A stretch of DNA of 64,000 bases from Colwellia sp. TT2012 (GCF_001440345.1 NZ_LJYX01000006.1:186001-250000); one strand, 5' to 3'; numbered from the stretch's first letter, positions 42,046 through 50,620 are shown. Program-made: numbers and translations. Notes: generated by a model not told the origin, from the letters alone.

Positions 42046-42136
42046 CTCTAACGCCCAAATAACAGGCTAAGTAATGGTTGGCTAAAATTGTGTAGCGAAG
42101 CGAAACGTAGCCAACTGTTACGTGTCCTTGTTAATT
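42046..42136 (-). repeat. attC site 4
   Basis: Minus strand R'' AATTAAC then AAGGACACGTAACAGTTGGC, complementary inner arm GCCAACCATTAC, R' GGGCGTTAGAG. Together with attC 3 it brackets the P460 cassette. The next cassette to the right is disrupted by the IS110/IntI junction. Confidence 0.85.
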
Positions 42137-42385
42137 TTCTTATAGTTCGACCAAGCCACTTATTTAATAAAGTAATTTACTATTATATATAAGTGGAACA
42201 TGCTCCTGTTGGTTACGAATATTGAAAACCAAACATCCAATGTTTCTAACAATACGTTCGAACCAACAGAGCAACTCATTTCAAAACGCATACTCAGGGA
42301 TTGCCGACCACGACTATCTATAAGACCTGCGAGAAACGAGATTTAAGCACATTCCATGGTTAACTTTACGCTGAGAAGCTGCAAA

Positions 42386-42621
42386 ATGAAAGTATATAAC
42401 GTGGATAATTTCGCTGCCTTAATCGGTATTGATTGGGCAGATAAAAAACATGACATCTGTGAACACCCCACCGACAAAGAAAAATACCATTACTCCATTA
42501 TTAAGAGTAAACCCGATGCATTGCATGAATGGGCAATGAGTCTAAAAAAACGTTACCCAAACCAACAAATAGCGGTGGCCTGCGAACTTAAAAAAGGCCC
42601 ACTCATTTATGCATTAGCTAA
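42386..42621 (+). pseudogene. IS110-family transposase, N-terminal fragment
   Basis: From ATG 42386 the frame encodes MKVYNVDNFAALIGIDWADK, then KHDICEH and ALHEWAMSLKKRYPNQQIA, then [16 protein letters not shown]. GIDWAxxxHD is the first acidic motif of the DEDD transposase and CLExxKGPLIxAL the second. The homology stops at about 42621, after only 80 residues of about 320, where integrase sequence begins. 42137-42355 is probably the IS110 left flank. Confidence 0.8.
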
Positions 42622-42861
42622 ATACAGTGAAAAAAACTAACATTCACAAGCACGTTACTGCACATACCTTTAGGCATAGTTTTGCCACTCAGTTATTATT
42701 AAATGGTGCAGATATTCGAACTGTACAAGAACTATTGGGACACAATGACGTTAAAACCACTCAAACTTATACTCATGTTATAGGTCAACATTTTTCCGGA
42801 ATCTTAAGCCCTATTGATAAAAAAATCATTAGAAAATATAGGGAAAAACATTTATTGCTAA
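42622..42861 (+). pseudogene. intI: Integron-type tyrosine recombinase (IntI-like), 3' fragment
   Basis: Joined directly to the IS110 fragment. [20 protein letters not shown], then [20 protein letters not shown] and [16 protein letters not shown] contain the HxxR, LGH and catalytic Tyr boxes of tyrosine recombinases. The RTVQELLGH and final SPID phrases are those of integron integrases. The N-terminal two-thirds, with the first catalytic Arg, is missing, so it is inactive. It points away from the left-hand cassettes as an intI gene should (cassettes read on the minus strand). The reading frame runs on into unrelated sequence to 42986. Confidence 0.78.
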
Positions 42862-43025
42862 TGTCGCCTTTGCGCACGAAAGAGACATTTGCACTAGCAA
42901 ATATTAATGCCAAAAACCAAACCGATTGGGGTAGTCGGTTTATGTTCACTATTACCACAAAGCGGACATTAGCATTTAACCTTTAATGCAGAAGATGATT
43001 AGATTTTGTATCGATAAAACACTCT
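42835..43025. repeat. Direct-repeat segments shared with 45578-45655 and 47303-47350
   Basis: TTATTGCTAATGTCGCCTT(T/A) followed by GCGCAC at 42855-42880 recurs at 47322-47350. ACCACAAAGCGGACATTAGC and GATTAGATTTTGTATCGATA at 42954-43016 recur at 45579-45646. These blocks bracket the pentapeptide gene segment and the right cassette block. Confidence 0.7.
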
Positions 43026-43104
43026 ACTTGGCTGTTAGTAAACGATAGTAAAGTGTTTGAGGATTACCCAATTAAAATGGGTGACCTAGTTGTTTTATAC
43101 CAGA

Positions 43105-44646
43105 TTACTTAATGCTTAATCTGTGCTTAGCAGCTAAACCAATCAAAAATAATAAAATCGTTGATACAAAATTTTGAAAGGAGGTCACTATTTGCAAACA
43201 AAGTCCTAACGGATTATCTTTATCAAAACCGATAGTCGCAAGCGCTGTTTTTGTCATCGAAGCAAAAGGCAACATATTACCCCAAGAAAGCTGAAAGCCT
43301 TCAAGCCAAGGAGTAGCTGGAATTCCCCAACCTGGTAGACTATACAATACTGCAAATATAAACCAAGTTACGACCAACAAGCTCAAAGGTCGCCATAGAC
43401 TTGTGCCATATCCACTAAAGAATTTATAACACCATAAGCCAATAATATAAGCCCGTATCCCTTGTTTTTGTCGGTAAGTTCCCCACCATTTTCCTTTATT
43501 CAATTCTTTAATCTCTTGCTTACCTGTATTTATTTTTGCATCCATCTCAAAACCAAAAAACATTAACTCTTGTTCATGATCCTGTACTTTATTCATTGCT
43601 TGTTTAAGTGTTCGCCACGCGTCCTTATCTAGATGTGGTTCACTTGATACAGTTGGCCATTGAACTTGATAAAAAGAAGTACCTTGATTAATGTTTGTTT
43701 CATGAAACCTTGGTGGAAAGTTAAAAGTGGCATAGCTAAAATCTGTCTTAGAGGTAAAATCAACATGGTTGAAATCGGCATTTTTAATAAACTTGGCATT
43801 TTTGAAGTTGGCGCTCCCGCCAAATTCTACATTTTGGAAATCGACGTCCCCACTAAATTGAGCATGTTTGAAATTGACGTCATTGGTAAAGGCGTCCTTA
43901 CTAAATTTGGCCTTTACGAAAAAGGCTCCCTCATTAAACTGGGTCTTTTCAAAACTGGCAATCCCACTAAACTGGGTTTTTTCGAAGTCGACGTTCTTAC
44001 TAAATTGAGCATCGTCGAAATAGGCTAGCTCATTAAACTGGGCTTTGCTGAAATTGACGTTGTCACTAAATTTAGCATTGAGGAAATTAGCCCCGGTACT
44101 AAATTTAGCATTGATGAAATTGGCGACCCGACTAAATTCAGCATCTTTGAAATAGGCGCCGCCACTAAATTGAGCATCTTTGAAATAGGCTAGACTACAA
44201 AATTGGGTCTTTTCAAAATTGGCTATACTACAAAATTGGACGTTTCCGAAATAGGCGCCGTCACTAAATTGAGCACCTTTGAAATTGGCTATACTACAAA
44301 ATTGGGCCTTATCAAAACTGATGAACCCGTTAAATTGGACATTTTCAAAATTGACTTCCCCAGGGAAAAGACAATGAGTGAAGTTAACGTTTAAACCTTC
44401 TAAGCCTTTAAAACTAGCATCAACAGCAAGCTCTTGATGCTGTTTAAGCCCAAGACTCGTATATAACTCTGTTAATTCTTCAACAGAATAAGGTCTTAAT
44501 TCACTGAATATTCCCTCAATATCAGATAATTTATCATCAGCAAGAACTGTTATCGCCCACCTGTTCCAAGGATCTCTTCCTTTGTCCATCAATTTTAGGT
44601 GAAATTCGCCTGATACTGACTCTTTTATGTTTTGTGCAACAATCAT
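43105..44646 (-). CDS. Pentapeptide-repeat protein with C-terminal two-TM pore-like domain
   Basis: 513 residues. About 85-330 is a long run of five-residue repeats with central Phe and small residue (AQFSDGAYFGNVQFCSIANF...), predicted to form a right-handed quadrilateral beta-helix of about 45 coils. Around 355-385 lies a charged linker (MNKVQDHEQELMFFGFEMDA). The C-terminal part has two TM segments (LLVVTWFIFAVLYSLPGWGI and FVSTILLFLIGLAAKHRL) around a segment SWGNMLPFASMTKTALATIG that resembles the pore loop of two-TM channels. The gene is on the minus strand like the array cassettes but has no recognisable attC at its 3' side. Function unknown. Antisense frames over it are shadows. Confidence 0.75.
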   Translation of the reverse strand: MIVAQNIKESVSGEFHLKLMDKGRDPWNRWAITVLADDKLSDIEGIFSELRPYSVEELTELYTSLGLKQHQELAVDASFKGLEGLNVNFTHCLFPGEVNFENVQFNGFISFDKAQFCSIANFKGAQFSDGAYFGNVQFCSIANFEKTQFCSLAYFKDAQFSGGAYFKDAEFSRVANFINAKFSTGANFLNAKFSDNVNFSKAQFNELAYFDDAQFSKNVDFEKTQFSGIASFEKTQFNEGAFFVKAKFSKDAFTNDVNFKHAQFSGDVDFQNVEFGGSANFKNAKFIKNADFNHVDFTSKTDFSYATFNFPPRFHETNINQGTSFYQVQWPTVSSEPHLDKDAWRTLKQAMNKVQDHEQELMFFGFEMDAKINTGKQEIKELNKGKWWGTYRQKQGIRAYIIGLWCYKFFSGYGTSLWRPLSLLVVTWFIFAVLYSLPGWGIPATPWLEGFQLSWGNMLPFASMTKTALATIGFDKDNPLGLCLQIVTSFQNFVSTILLFLIGLAAKHRLSIK

Positions 44647-45202
44647 TTCAAGTCCTTTTTATTAACACACATTCGCTAATATACTAAATTGTAAGAGAAA
44701 ATATATAGATCAAATGAGGTGAACCATTAAAATCACTATAATACGGCTGCAAAATAAACGGCTAGGGGGGATTAGGTTGATTATTATCCATTAGAAAATA
44801 TATGGAAAAGTAATTAGAGCTAACGTCTCCAATGCGCACCAAGAAGTCATTAGCGCTGAGCGGTTTCTCATTGCTCATTGATTACGAACTAAGGCTCACT
44901 TTTACCACAAAGCCATCCTAATTATTAGAGCAAAAGACATTATAAGAATTTTTCTATGGCGCTTCCGCCCCAAAGCGAGATACCACTTACGATCACTAAT
45001 ACCACAGACCCATCTGTAGCATCAGCGTTCCTATCGAACTGTCTTTTGTACTTGTCGGCGAAAGTGAAATTTAATATTCAGATAGGATGTTATTTTCCAG
45101 AAATTTTATTGAAATCAGTCAGAACATTGTTTGCACTAAATTGTACGTAGAAAAAATGGTATAATCCCTGCAATTATTCAACAGAGATAGAGATAAGTAG
45201 TA
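44647..45202. other. Gene-free region with degenerate attC-like repeats
   Basis: GAATTAGAGCTAAC-type boundary sequence occurs at 44814-44830 and again at 45560-45576, and TTTTACCACAAAGCC recurs at 44906. Minus-strand R' CGTTAGCTC at 44821 and an R''-like TCTAAT at 44921 suggest an eroded attC. A short frame at 44956-45150 has no supporting features. Confidence 0.4.
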
Positions 45203-45385
45203 ATGCGGATCAAATTAACCCAAGACCTAATATGTGGCCATGACACTTTTTTAACTGGTGAAGAGTACGAGGCAGTCTTGATATTACCTCGATCAACAAC
45301 TGTAGAGTTTGTTGCAAATTCGGGTAAAAAAATCAGAGCTTTTAGTTATGAATATGTGAAAGTAGTACCTGCAACAGACATCTAG
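45203..45385 (+). CDS. Small hypothetical protein
   Basis: 60 residues from an ATG preceded by AGAGATAGAGATAAG at about 8-20 bases. Sequence MRIKLTQDLICGHDTFLTGE, then EYEAVLILPRSTTVEFVANS and FSYEYVKVVPATDI, is regular and strand-rich, like a small SH3-like or KOW-type barrel (cf. short proteins that cap transport or decay complexes). No homologue recognised. It sits in the array on the plus strand, so it would be antisense to attC direction. Coding potential is plausible but unproven. Confidence 0.5.
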   Translation: MRIKLTQDLICGHDTFLTGEEYEAVLILPRSTTVEFVANSGKKIRAFSYEYVKVVPATDI

Positions 45386-45640
45386 CAAAATTAGTAATAG
45401 AATCTAAGCAAAACCACTGAAATTAATTTAGCTGATTAGTGAACTTCCCATAATATACTAGACATCTACAGTTTGACTTCTGTATCGATTTCCATTTATT
45501 GCTACATAAAAATCAGCTTGGTTTAATGTTGCTAACATTGAGCTCTGAGCCCCACAACGAATTAGAGCTAACCGTCAATTTTACCACATTGCGGACATTA
45601 GCATTTAATCAGTAGCGGTGATATGGATTAGATTTTGTAT

Positions 45641-45709
45641 CGATAACGCCGCATTCAGTTGCGCAAAAATCGCGTAGCTTTTGGCATCAACTGGAATGCT
45701 TTGTTAAGT
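45641..45709 (-). repeat. attC site 5 (short type)
   Basis: Minus strand GACTTAAC-AAAGCATTCCAGTTGATGCC ... CAACTGAATGCGGC-GTTATCG. Arms GCATTCCAGTTG and CAACTGAATGC pair with one extra base on one side, the typical attC bulge. About 69 bp; different from the long sites 1-4 and 7. Confidence 0.85.
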
Positions 45710-46112
45710 CTTTTGCTAGATAATAGCGCTGATGCTCACCTGAATAGTCGGCCAATGTTCCGACGACAGAATAACCTAGTTTTTGATAAAAATCAGGTGC
45801 CTGAAAACTAAATGTATCCAGTGTTGACCCAGTACAACCCCTATTTATAGCTTCGTTTTCGGCCGCGGCTATAAGTTGGCTTCCAAGTTTATTCCCACGT
45901 TGACTTTTGTGAACCCATAAATATTCAACATGCAGCCAATTCCAGAATGTTTTCCCGGTAAGACCAGCAATAATTTCTCCGCCTGAATCTCGCATATAAA
46001 GCGACATAAGCTTTACGTCTTTCTTGGCGAACTGAAGGTTATATTTCCGAGTTTCACTAATGATTTTCTCGTCATCAATTTCTTTCGGTGAGTCGGTAAT
46101 TTCAATATTCAT
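45687..46112 (-). CDS. GNAT-family N-acetyltransferase, cassette gene
   Basis: About 141 residues from ATG 46112 (MNIEITDSPKEIDDEKII); the longer frame to 46184 starts inside attC 6 and is rejected. Acetyl-CoA-binding motif A RGNKLGSQLIAAAENEAINR (R/Q-x-x-G-x-G/A type) after EYLWVHKSQ; GCTGSTLDTFSFQAPDFYQK, then LGYSVVGTLADYSGEH and the final YYLAKDL are typical of the Eis/RimI-like small acetyltransferase group. The stop lies in the attC 5 arm, so the last residues come from recombination-site DNA. Cassette ends GACTTAAC / GTTAAGTC match. Substrate unknown. Confidence 0.8.
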   Translation of the reverse strand: MNIEITDSPKEIDDEKIISETRKYNLQFAKKDVKLMSLYMRDSGGEIIAGLTGKTFWNWLHVEYLWVHKSQRGNKLGSQLIAAAENEAINRGCTGSTLDTFSFQAPDFYQKLGYSVVGTLADYSGEHQRYYLAKDLTKHSS

Positions 46113-46123
46113 ATTGGTACTGA

Positions 46124-46182
46124 GACTTAACACCCTGTTAAAAGCCAACTGTATTTTGTCCTTGTTTAACAGCTTGTTAGCC
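46124..46182 (-). repeat. attC site 6 (short type)
   Basis: Minus strand GGCTAACAAGCTGTTAAACA ... TTTAACAGGGTGTTAAGTC: CTGTTAA pairs with TTAACAG, R'' GGCTAAC and R' GTTAAGTC. Only about 59 bp. Holds the GNAT cassette start. Confidence 0.8.
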
Positions 46183-46626
46183 ATTCATACCTCGAATACA
46201 CGTACCTATATCACCATACGTTGTATTTTTAGTTACTAATTTTGATTTAGATATTTTAACAATTTTTGATATTACAACTTCATCTGGTTGCTGCATTTCA
46301 GATAATACGACAATAACCGCCTCTTTAGAATGAAAATCATCGTTTGAAACATACGTTACTTCTGTTTTGACAAGAGTCTCGGTTAAAATATCATTTTCGA
46401 TTTTCCAAGGACCAGAGTAGTCAACAGAAAACCAAAAATCTTGAGGACCAGTAAACCGCCATATTTCGGTATCAATGGACGTACCATCTGATTTGTAATT
46501 GACCTTGTGAGTTACAGCAAACCCAAACTCAGTATCTCCTATGTCAAAAGGATCGCATGTCCAGACACCTAAAATTTCGTTTTCGCTTTCACTAGCAAAT
46601 AAATTCAGCTGATTTAGTGCGTGCAA
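46177..46626 (-). CDS. Hypothetical protein, cassette gene, truncated N-terminus
   Basis: 149 residues starting with TTG at 46626; the codon belongs to the cassette border (GTTAGTTGCAC) and there is no ATG or normal leader before it. Mature sequence VWTCDPFDIGDTEFGFAVTH, TEIWRFTGPQDFWFSVDYSG and PWKIENDILTET is strand-rich, like a small lipocalin or lipoprotein domain. The lost N-terminus probably carried a signal or lipobox. The stop TAA (GGC TAA C) is the attC 6 R'' itself. No family recognised. Confidence 0.55.
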   Translation of the reverse strand: MHALNQLNLFASESENEILGVWTCDPFDIGDTEFGFAVTHKVNYKSDGTSIDTEIWRFTGPQDFWFSVDYSGPWKIENDILTETLVKTEVTYVSNDDFHSKEAVIVVLSEMQQPDEVVISKIVKISKSKLVTKNTTYGDIGTCIRGMNG

Positions 46627-46718
46627 CTAACGCCCCATTAAGAGGCTAAAATTGTTTGCTAAAATGTTGAGAAACGAAACAGCAAACTGTTTTTTGTCCT
46701 GCTTTAATGGCTTAAGTT
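46624..46718 (-). repeat. attC site 7
   Basis: Minus strand AGTAACTTAAG (R'' with TAAG) then CCATTAAAGCAGGACAAAAA, arms CAGTTTGCT / AGCAAAC, and R' GGGGCGTTAGTTG. Long type, similar to sites 1-4. The 11 bases AGTAACTTAA(C/G) recur at 47240-47250. Confidence 0.82.
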
Positions 46719-46719
46719 A

Positions 46720-47229
46720 CTAATACTCCAAACAATAAACACCTGATTCACTAGCCCATTGTTTGATTTTCGGTATGATTTTATCATCTTGAATGTAAAA
46801 TATATTCGTATAATCCCAGCTTTCAAAATATACAGCAGAAAATTCGGGTAAAACTAACCTGCAAAATTTATCTGAGGAGCCATTATCACCGGCAGGATGT
46901 AAATAGTTATCCATAGATTCTTGAGAGCTGAACTTTCTAAAAGACGGGCAACAACGATCCCATTTACCTTTAAACTTAAAATTCAATATTTCAGTATTTT
47001 TAGACATAATCTTTGAAAAATCATGCAATAACTTGTTTCGGCGCAACCGCTCATTTTTATCAGGGCGATCATTTTGAAACTCTTCAAAAGTTAACCAGTG
47101 ATCAAAAACAGTTATTTCCACTTTCTTATAGTGAGGAGTCTCATCTACACAATAAATTTTGAATAGATCAGGAAATTTAGCATTTAGCTCTATTTGCTTA
47201 TTTTTACTTAAATTTATAAAATTACGCAC
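46720..47229 (-). CDS. Hypothetical protein, cassette gene
   Basis: 169 residues, GTG start at 47229 with AGGGGA seven bases upstream (ATTCCCCT on the plus strand). Cytoplasmic by composition, no signal or TM. Charged and aromatic: ITVFDHWLTFEEFQNDRPDK, KFKGKWDRCCPSFRKFSSQE, VYFESWDYTNIFYIQDD. I do not recognise the family; the end is VYCLEY. The stop is eight bases from the attC 7 R'' boundary. The cassette boundary AGTAACTTAAC (47240-47250) fits the R' end GTTAAGTTACT at 46711, which supports this being one mobile unit. Confidence 0.65.
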   Translation of the reverse strand: MRNFINLSKNKQIELNAKFPDLFKIYCVDETPHYKKVEITVFDHWLTFEEFQNDRPDKNERLRRNKLLHDFSKIMSKNTEILNFKFKGKWDRCCPSFRKFSSQESMDNYLHPAGDNGSSDKFCRLVLPEFSAVYFESWDYTNIFYIQDDKIIPKIKQWASESGVYCLEY

Positions 47230-47239
47230 ATATTCCCCT

Positions 47240-47250
47240 AGTAACTTAAC
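47240..47250 (-). repeat. attC half-site 8 (truncated right end of array)
   Basis: AGTAACTTAAC on the plus strand is the R' half of an attC site; the pairing arm that should follow is absent, so the array is cut here. The repeat at 47303-47350 follows. Confidence 0.6.
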
Positions 47251-47411
47251 AGCTTATTATGGATACGTCTTAGTAACATTATGTGAATGATTCATTCATT
47301 AGCAAATATAGGGGGAAAAAATTATTGCTAATGTCGCCTTAGCGCACTTAGTTGTCAGTTTGGACTGCGCTTTATTATTTGACGGGTAAGATATAATACA
47401 GACTAATCCAA

Positions 47412-50400
47412 CTAGCCCTGCTTTAATTTAACTAACTTGCTTAGCTCGCCAATATCTTGTTGTTGAATGACATCTAAGTAGTTGAAGGGTTGCACCTTAG
47501 GCGCATAAAAGCCTAACCAGCTTAATTTGTTATTGTGAGCAACTTTTAGGGCATGTTCGGTAAGAACACTCACTTGATCCCACGACAGTGCCATAGGTTG
47601 TTCAAAGTTGAAAGGGTAAAAGGCATAAGCCATGCCTGTTTTGATGTTGCTACCTAATACTTGTTCAAATTGACTGGTTAAGCGAGTTACTAGGTCACGG
47701 GTGTTATTATCTTTCTCATAACCAATAATAACAAAGGTATCATCAGCCCATCGAATAACTAAATCATCACTATTGCGGCTATAAAGTAATATGTCTGTAA
47801 GATTAACCAATTGGCTATTGCTTACTTGTGCTCTATTTTCTAGTTTTATCATCACCAGAGATAAACGTGGCAGTAAGCTGCGTTGCACGGGCAGAATATT
47901 CTCATGAATTTGAGACATTAAGCGGCTAGCTTGCTCGATATAAATATCTAAATAACGACGGCTTTTAACACCCGTCACTTTATCCACAGTAGCGGCATCT
48001 TCTAACTGCTGATTAGCCTGCTCAAGCTCAATATTTTTCAAATGAAACTCTTGTGTTTTCTCTTGGATTTGTTGTTCTAAATATTCTTTTTGTTGCTGTT
48101 CAACTAGTAGTTTTCGGTTTAAAAAACGCGAATAAGCCAGTAATAACAGTGCAATCAATGCCGCATAAAGTACATACGCCCACCAAGTATTCCATGGCGC
48201 GGGTTGTACTACTATATTAAGTGACAGACCAGGCTCACTCCAAATATTATCGCTATTACTCGCAATGATTTGTAGCTGATAACTACCTGAAGGTAAGTTG
48301 GTATAAGTGGCGCGTCGTGACTTACCGGCATCAATCCACTCTTCCTCAAAGCCTTTTAAGCGATATTTATAACGCGTTGACTCAGGAGCTGTATAGTTTA
48401 AACCGACATATTCGAATGAAATGATTTGATCCGTATATTCTAGCGTCAACTCAGTTAAATCTGATAACGTTGTGCCTAAAGCCATAGGTTCGTTAAGCTT
48501 TAAAATATTGGTCAAACGGACCTGTGGTGCATTGAAGTGACTATTTGATTTTTCAGGCGCTATACTGTTAAAACCTTTCCCTGCACCAAAATATAGGGTG
48601 TTATTCATTGAGCGAAACACAGAAGAATGGGTGTATTCTAGATCTACTAGGCCATGGCTAAGGTTGAAATGCTTAAAGGTTTTTTCACTCATAGAGTAAC
48701 GAGAGATTCCTTTGTTAGTACTAAACCAAATATCTCCATAAGCATCTTGAGTAATACCATATATGGTCATGCTTTTCATACCATCTTTAGCACCAAGATG
48801 AGTAAATGAAAAGTTATTACTCTGACGATTTTCTCGGCTTAATATACTTAATCCGGCATCTTGAGTACCAAACCACAGGTTTTTGTTATTGTCTAGAAAC
48901 ATGATCCAGGAAAAGTCATCAGAGATACCGTTAGGGTTATTTTCTTCATGACGAAGATGAGTGAATTTTTCCTGCTCAGGGTCAAAACGACTAAGGCCAC
49001 CACCAAAAGTAGCCAACCAAATAAAACCTTGATCGTCCTCCAGCAACTGTAAAATATTATTACTGCTGGGCCCTTTTTCACTGTTTGACTTATTCTTGAT
49101 GAAACGTTTAAAAGTGCCATCTGTATTAAGGCGGTTTAGTCCTTGATGGAAAGTAGCAACCCAAATGTTACCGTGGCGATCTTTAATTATATCGGTAACA
49201 CTATTTGCTGAAATAGAATTTTCATCAGTCATGTCGTGTTGGTAGGTAGTGATTTCATGGCTAATCATATTTACTGCATACAAACCAGATGCCCGAGTAC
49301 CCACCCAAAGGGTATTGCCATCACTTAATAAGCTCATGATCCTGAGTTCAGTAAAAAAGTGATCGAACTCTATTGGGCTAATTTGTTTATCTATTGTCGA
49401 TAATTGATAAATACCACCAGTATAGGTACTAAAAATCACTGAGTTTTCATCAAATTGAGTAAAACTGGTAATATTATTATTCTTCAGTTTAGGACTGGTA
49501 TGAGAACTATACTGGCGAAATGTGGCCATATTAGGATCCCAACGATTAACTCCGGTAAATGTGCCGACCCACATTATGTTATTTGTATCTTCAAAAAACG
49601 TTAAAATGTAATCATTACTTAAGCTATAAGGGTTACTCGTTGAGTGGTTATATCGGCTAAAATTATTCGTCGCATAGTTATAGATTGATAAACCATTATC
49701 CGTTGCAATCCATATGTGACTGTCAGAATCTTGATAAATTTGAGAAATAGAATTGCTACTAATGGTTGATGGGATGTCGGCATTAAATAAATAGTGAGTA
49801 AATTTATCAGCAGAGGGGCTATATTTAATTAAACCATTATCTACTGTGCCTATCCAAATATTTTCATTATCATCCATATATAAGCTGTTAATAAACTTGT
49901 TAATATAGTTAGAGGTATTATTGTCGCCAAATTTAATTAACTTAATAAAGTTTCCGTCTAGATCAAAAACAGAAATACCACCACCGTTAGTACCAATCCA
50001 AATACGCTGATTTTTAGTTTCAATAATCGACTGTACGGTGTTGTGGCTTAAACTTTCAGGGTTGCCTAATTCTTGTTTTATTCGTGTTATTGACCACTGT
50101 TTTTCTTTAGCACTTATGATATTTAAACCATTTTCTGTACCAATCCAAATTTTACCTTCACTATCTTCAAATAAGGCATTAACGGTATTATTGGTCAGAG
50201 AAGCTTGCTTAGTGTTAGTGGTAAAGTGTATGAAATCTTGGCTGCTTTCTCTAAAAAGGTTTAGTCCACCGCCAAATGTACCTACCCATAAGCGTTGTTT
50301 TTTATCAATAAGAATTTGGCTAATCACATTAGAACTTAATGAATTTGGCAAAGACGCATCATGATGAAAACTTAAAGACTGATGGCCATCAAAACGATCT

Positions 50401-50573
50401 AATCCTTCAGATGAGCCAAACCATATAAAGCCATCTTTGTCTTGGGCAATAGTTCGTACAAAGTTATACGACATGGGATTATCAATACCAAAATTTTTAA
50501 AGCGTTTGACCTCTTGAGCGAAGGCATTGAAGTTCAAGATGACGAATAACAAGAAGAGTAATTTTTTTTTCAC
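47412..50573 (-). CDS. Large sensor-like protein: two-component-regulator propeller, Y_Y_Y domain, TM, degenerate GGDEF
   Basis: About 1053 residues from GTG 50573, which starts a clean signal peptide (VKKKLLFLLFVILNFNAFA). The longer frame to 50654 would run through the upstream gene's terminator. Two seven-blade propellers of GFIWFGSSEGLDRFD/IWIGTxGGGLxxF repeats (about 40-690), then a Y_Y_Y-like domain (EYVGLNYTAPESTRYKYRLK..., about 700-790), a TM (about 795-815), a coiled coil, and a GGDEF-like domain. In that domain the usual TGLxNRR is VTGVKSRRYL and GGEEF is RWADDTFVI, so cyclase activity is doubtful; it may bind nucleotides or proteins. Shape is that of periplasmic ligand-sensing regulators such as the Bacteroides hybrids. 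Neighbour subtilases suggest a link to peptide or polysaccharide nutrition; inference. Confidence 0.83.
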   Translation of the reverse strand: MKKKLLFLLFVILNFNAFAQEVKRFKNFGIDNPMSYNFVRTIAQDKDGFIWFGSSEGLDRFDGHQSLSFHHDASLPNSLSSNVISQILIDKKQRLWVGTFGGGLNLFRESSQDFIHFTTNTKQASLTNNTVNALFEDSEGKIWIGTENGLNIISAKEKQWSITRIKQELGNPESLSHNTVQSIIETKNQRIWIGTNGGGISVFDLDGNFIKLIKFGDNNTSNYINKFINSLYMDDNENIWIGTVDNGLIKYSPSADKFTHYLFNADIPSTISSNSISQIYQDSDSHIWIATDNGLSIYNYATNNFSRYNHSTSNPYSLSNDYILTFFEDTNNIMWVGTFTGVNRWDPNMATFRQYSSHTSPKLKNNNITSFTQFDENSVIFSTYTGGIYQLSTIDKQISPIEFDHFFTELRIMSLLSDGNTLWVGTRASGLYAVNMISHEITTYQHDMTDENSISANSVTDIIKDRHGNIWVATFHQGLNRLNTDGTFKRFIKNKSNSEKGPSSNNILQLLEDDQGFIWLATFGGGLSRFDPEQEKFTHLRHEENNPNGISDDFSWIMFLDNNKNLWFGTQDAGLSILSRENRQSNNFSFTHLGAKDGMKSMTIYGITQDAYGDIWFSTNKGISRYSMSEKTFKHFNLSHGLVDLEYTHSSVFRSMNNTLYFGAGKGFNSIAPEKSNSHFNAPQVRLTNILKLNEPMALGTTLSDLTELTLEYTDQIISFEYVGLNYTAPESTRYKYRLKGFEEEWIDAGKSRRATYTNLPSGSYQLQIIASNSDNIWSEPGLSLNIVVQPAPWNTWWAYVLYAALIALLLLAYSRFLNRKLLVEQQQKEYLEQQIQEKTQEFHLKNIELEQANQQLEDAATVDKVTGVKSRRYLDIYIEQASRLMSQIHENILPVQRSLLPRLSLVMIKLENRAQVSNSQLVNLTDILLYSRNSDDLVIRWADDTFVIIGYEKDNNTRDLVTRLTSQFEQVLGSNIKTGMAYAFYPFNFEQPMALSWDQVSVLTEHALKVAHNNKLSWLGFYAPKVQPFNYLDVIQQQDIGELSKLVKLKQG

Positions 50574-50620
50574 AGAAGCCGTTCTTATTAAGGTGTTAAG
50601 TACAGGAAATAAGTAAGTAA

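Noticed and set aside
43660..44394. Long plus-strand frames over the pentapeptide gene
   Set aside because: They mirror the five-residue periodicity of the minus-strand gene; shadow frames.
44956..45150. 64-residue ORF
   Set aside because: No ribosome-binding site, no protein-like pattern, lies in degenerate repeats of the cassette region.
46113..46184. N-terminal extension of the GNAT protein
   Set aside because: These codons are attC 6 sequence; ATG 46112 starts the acetyltransferase fold.
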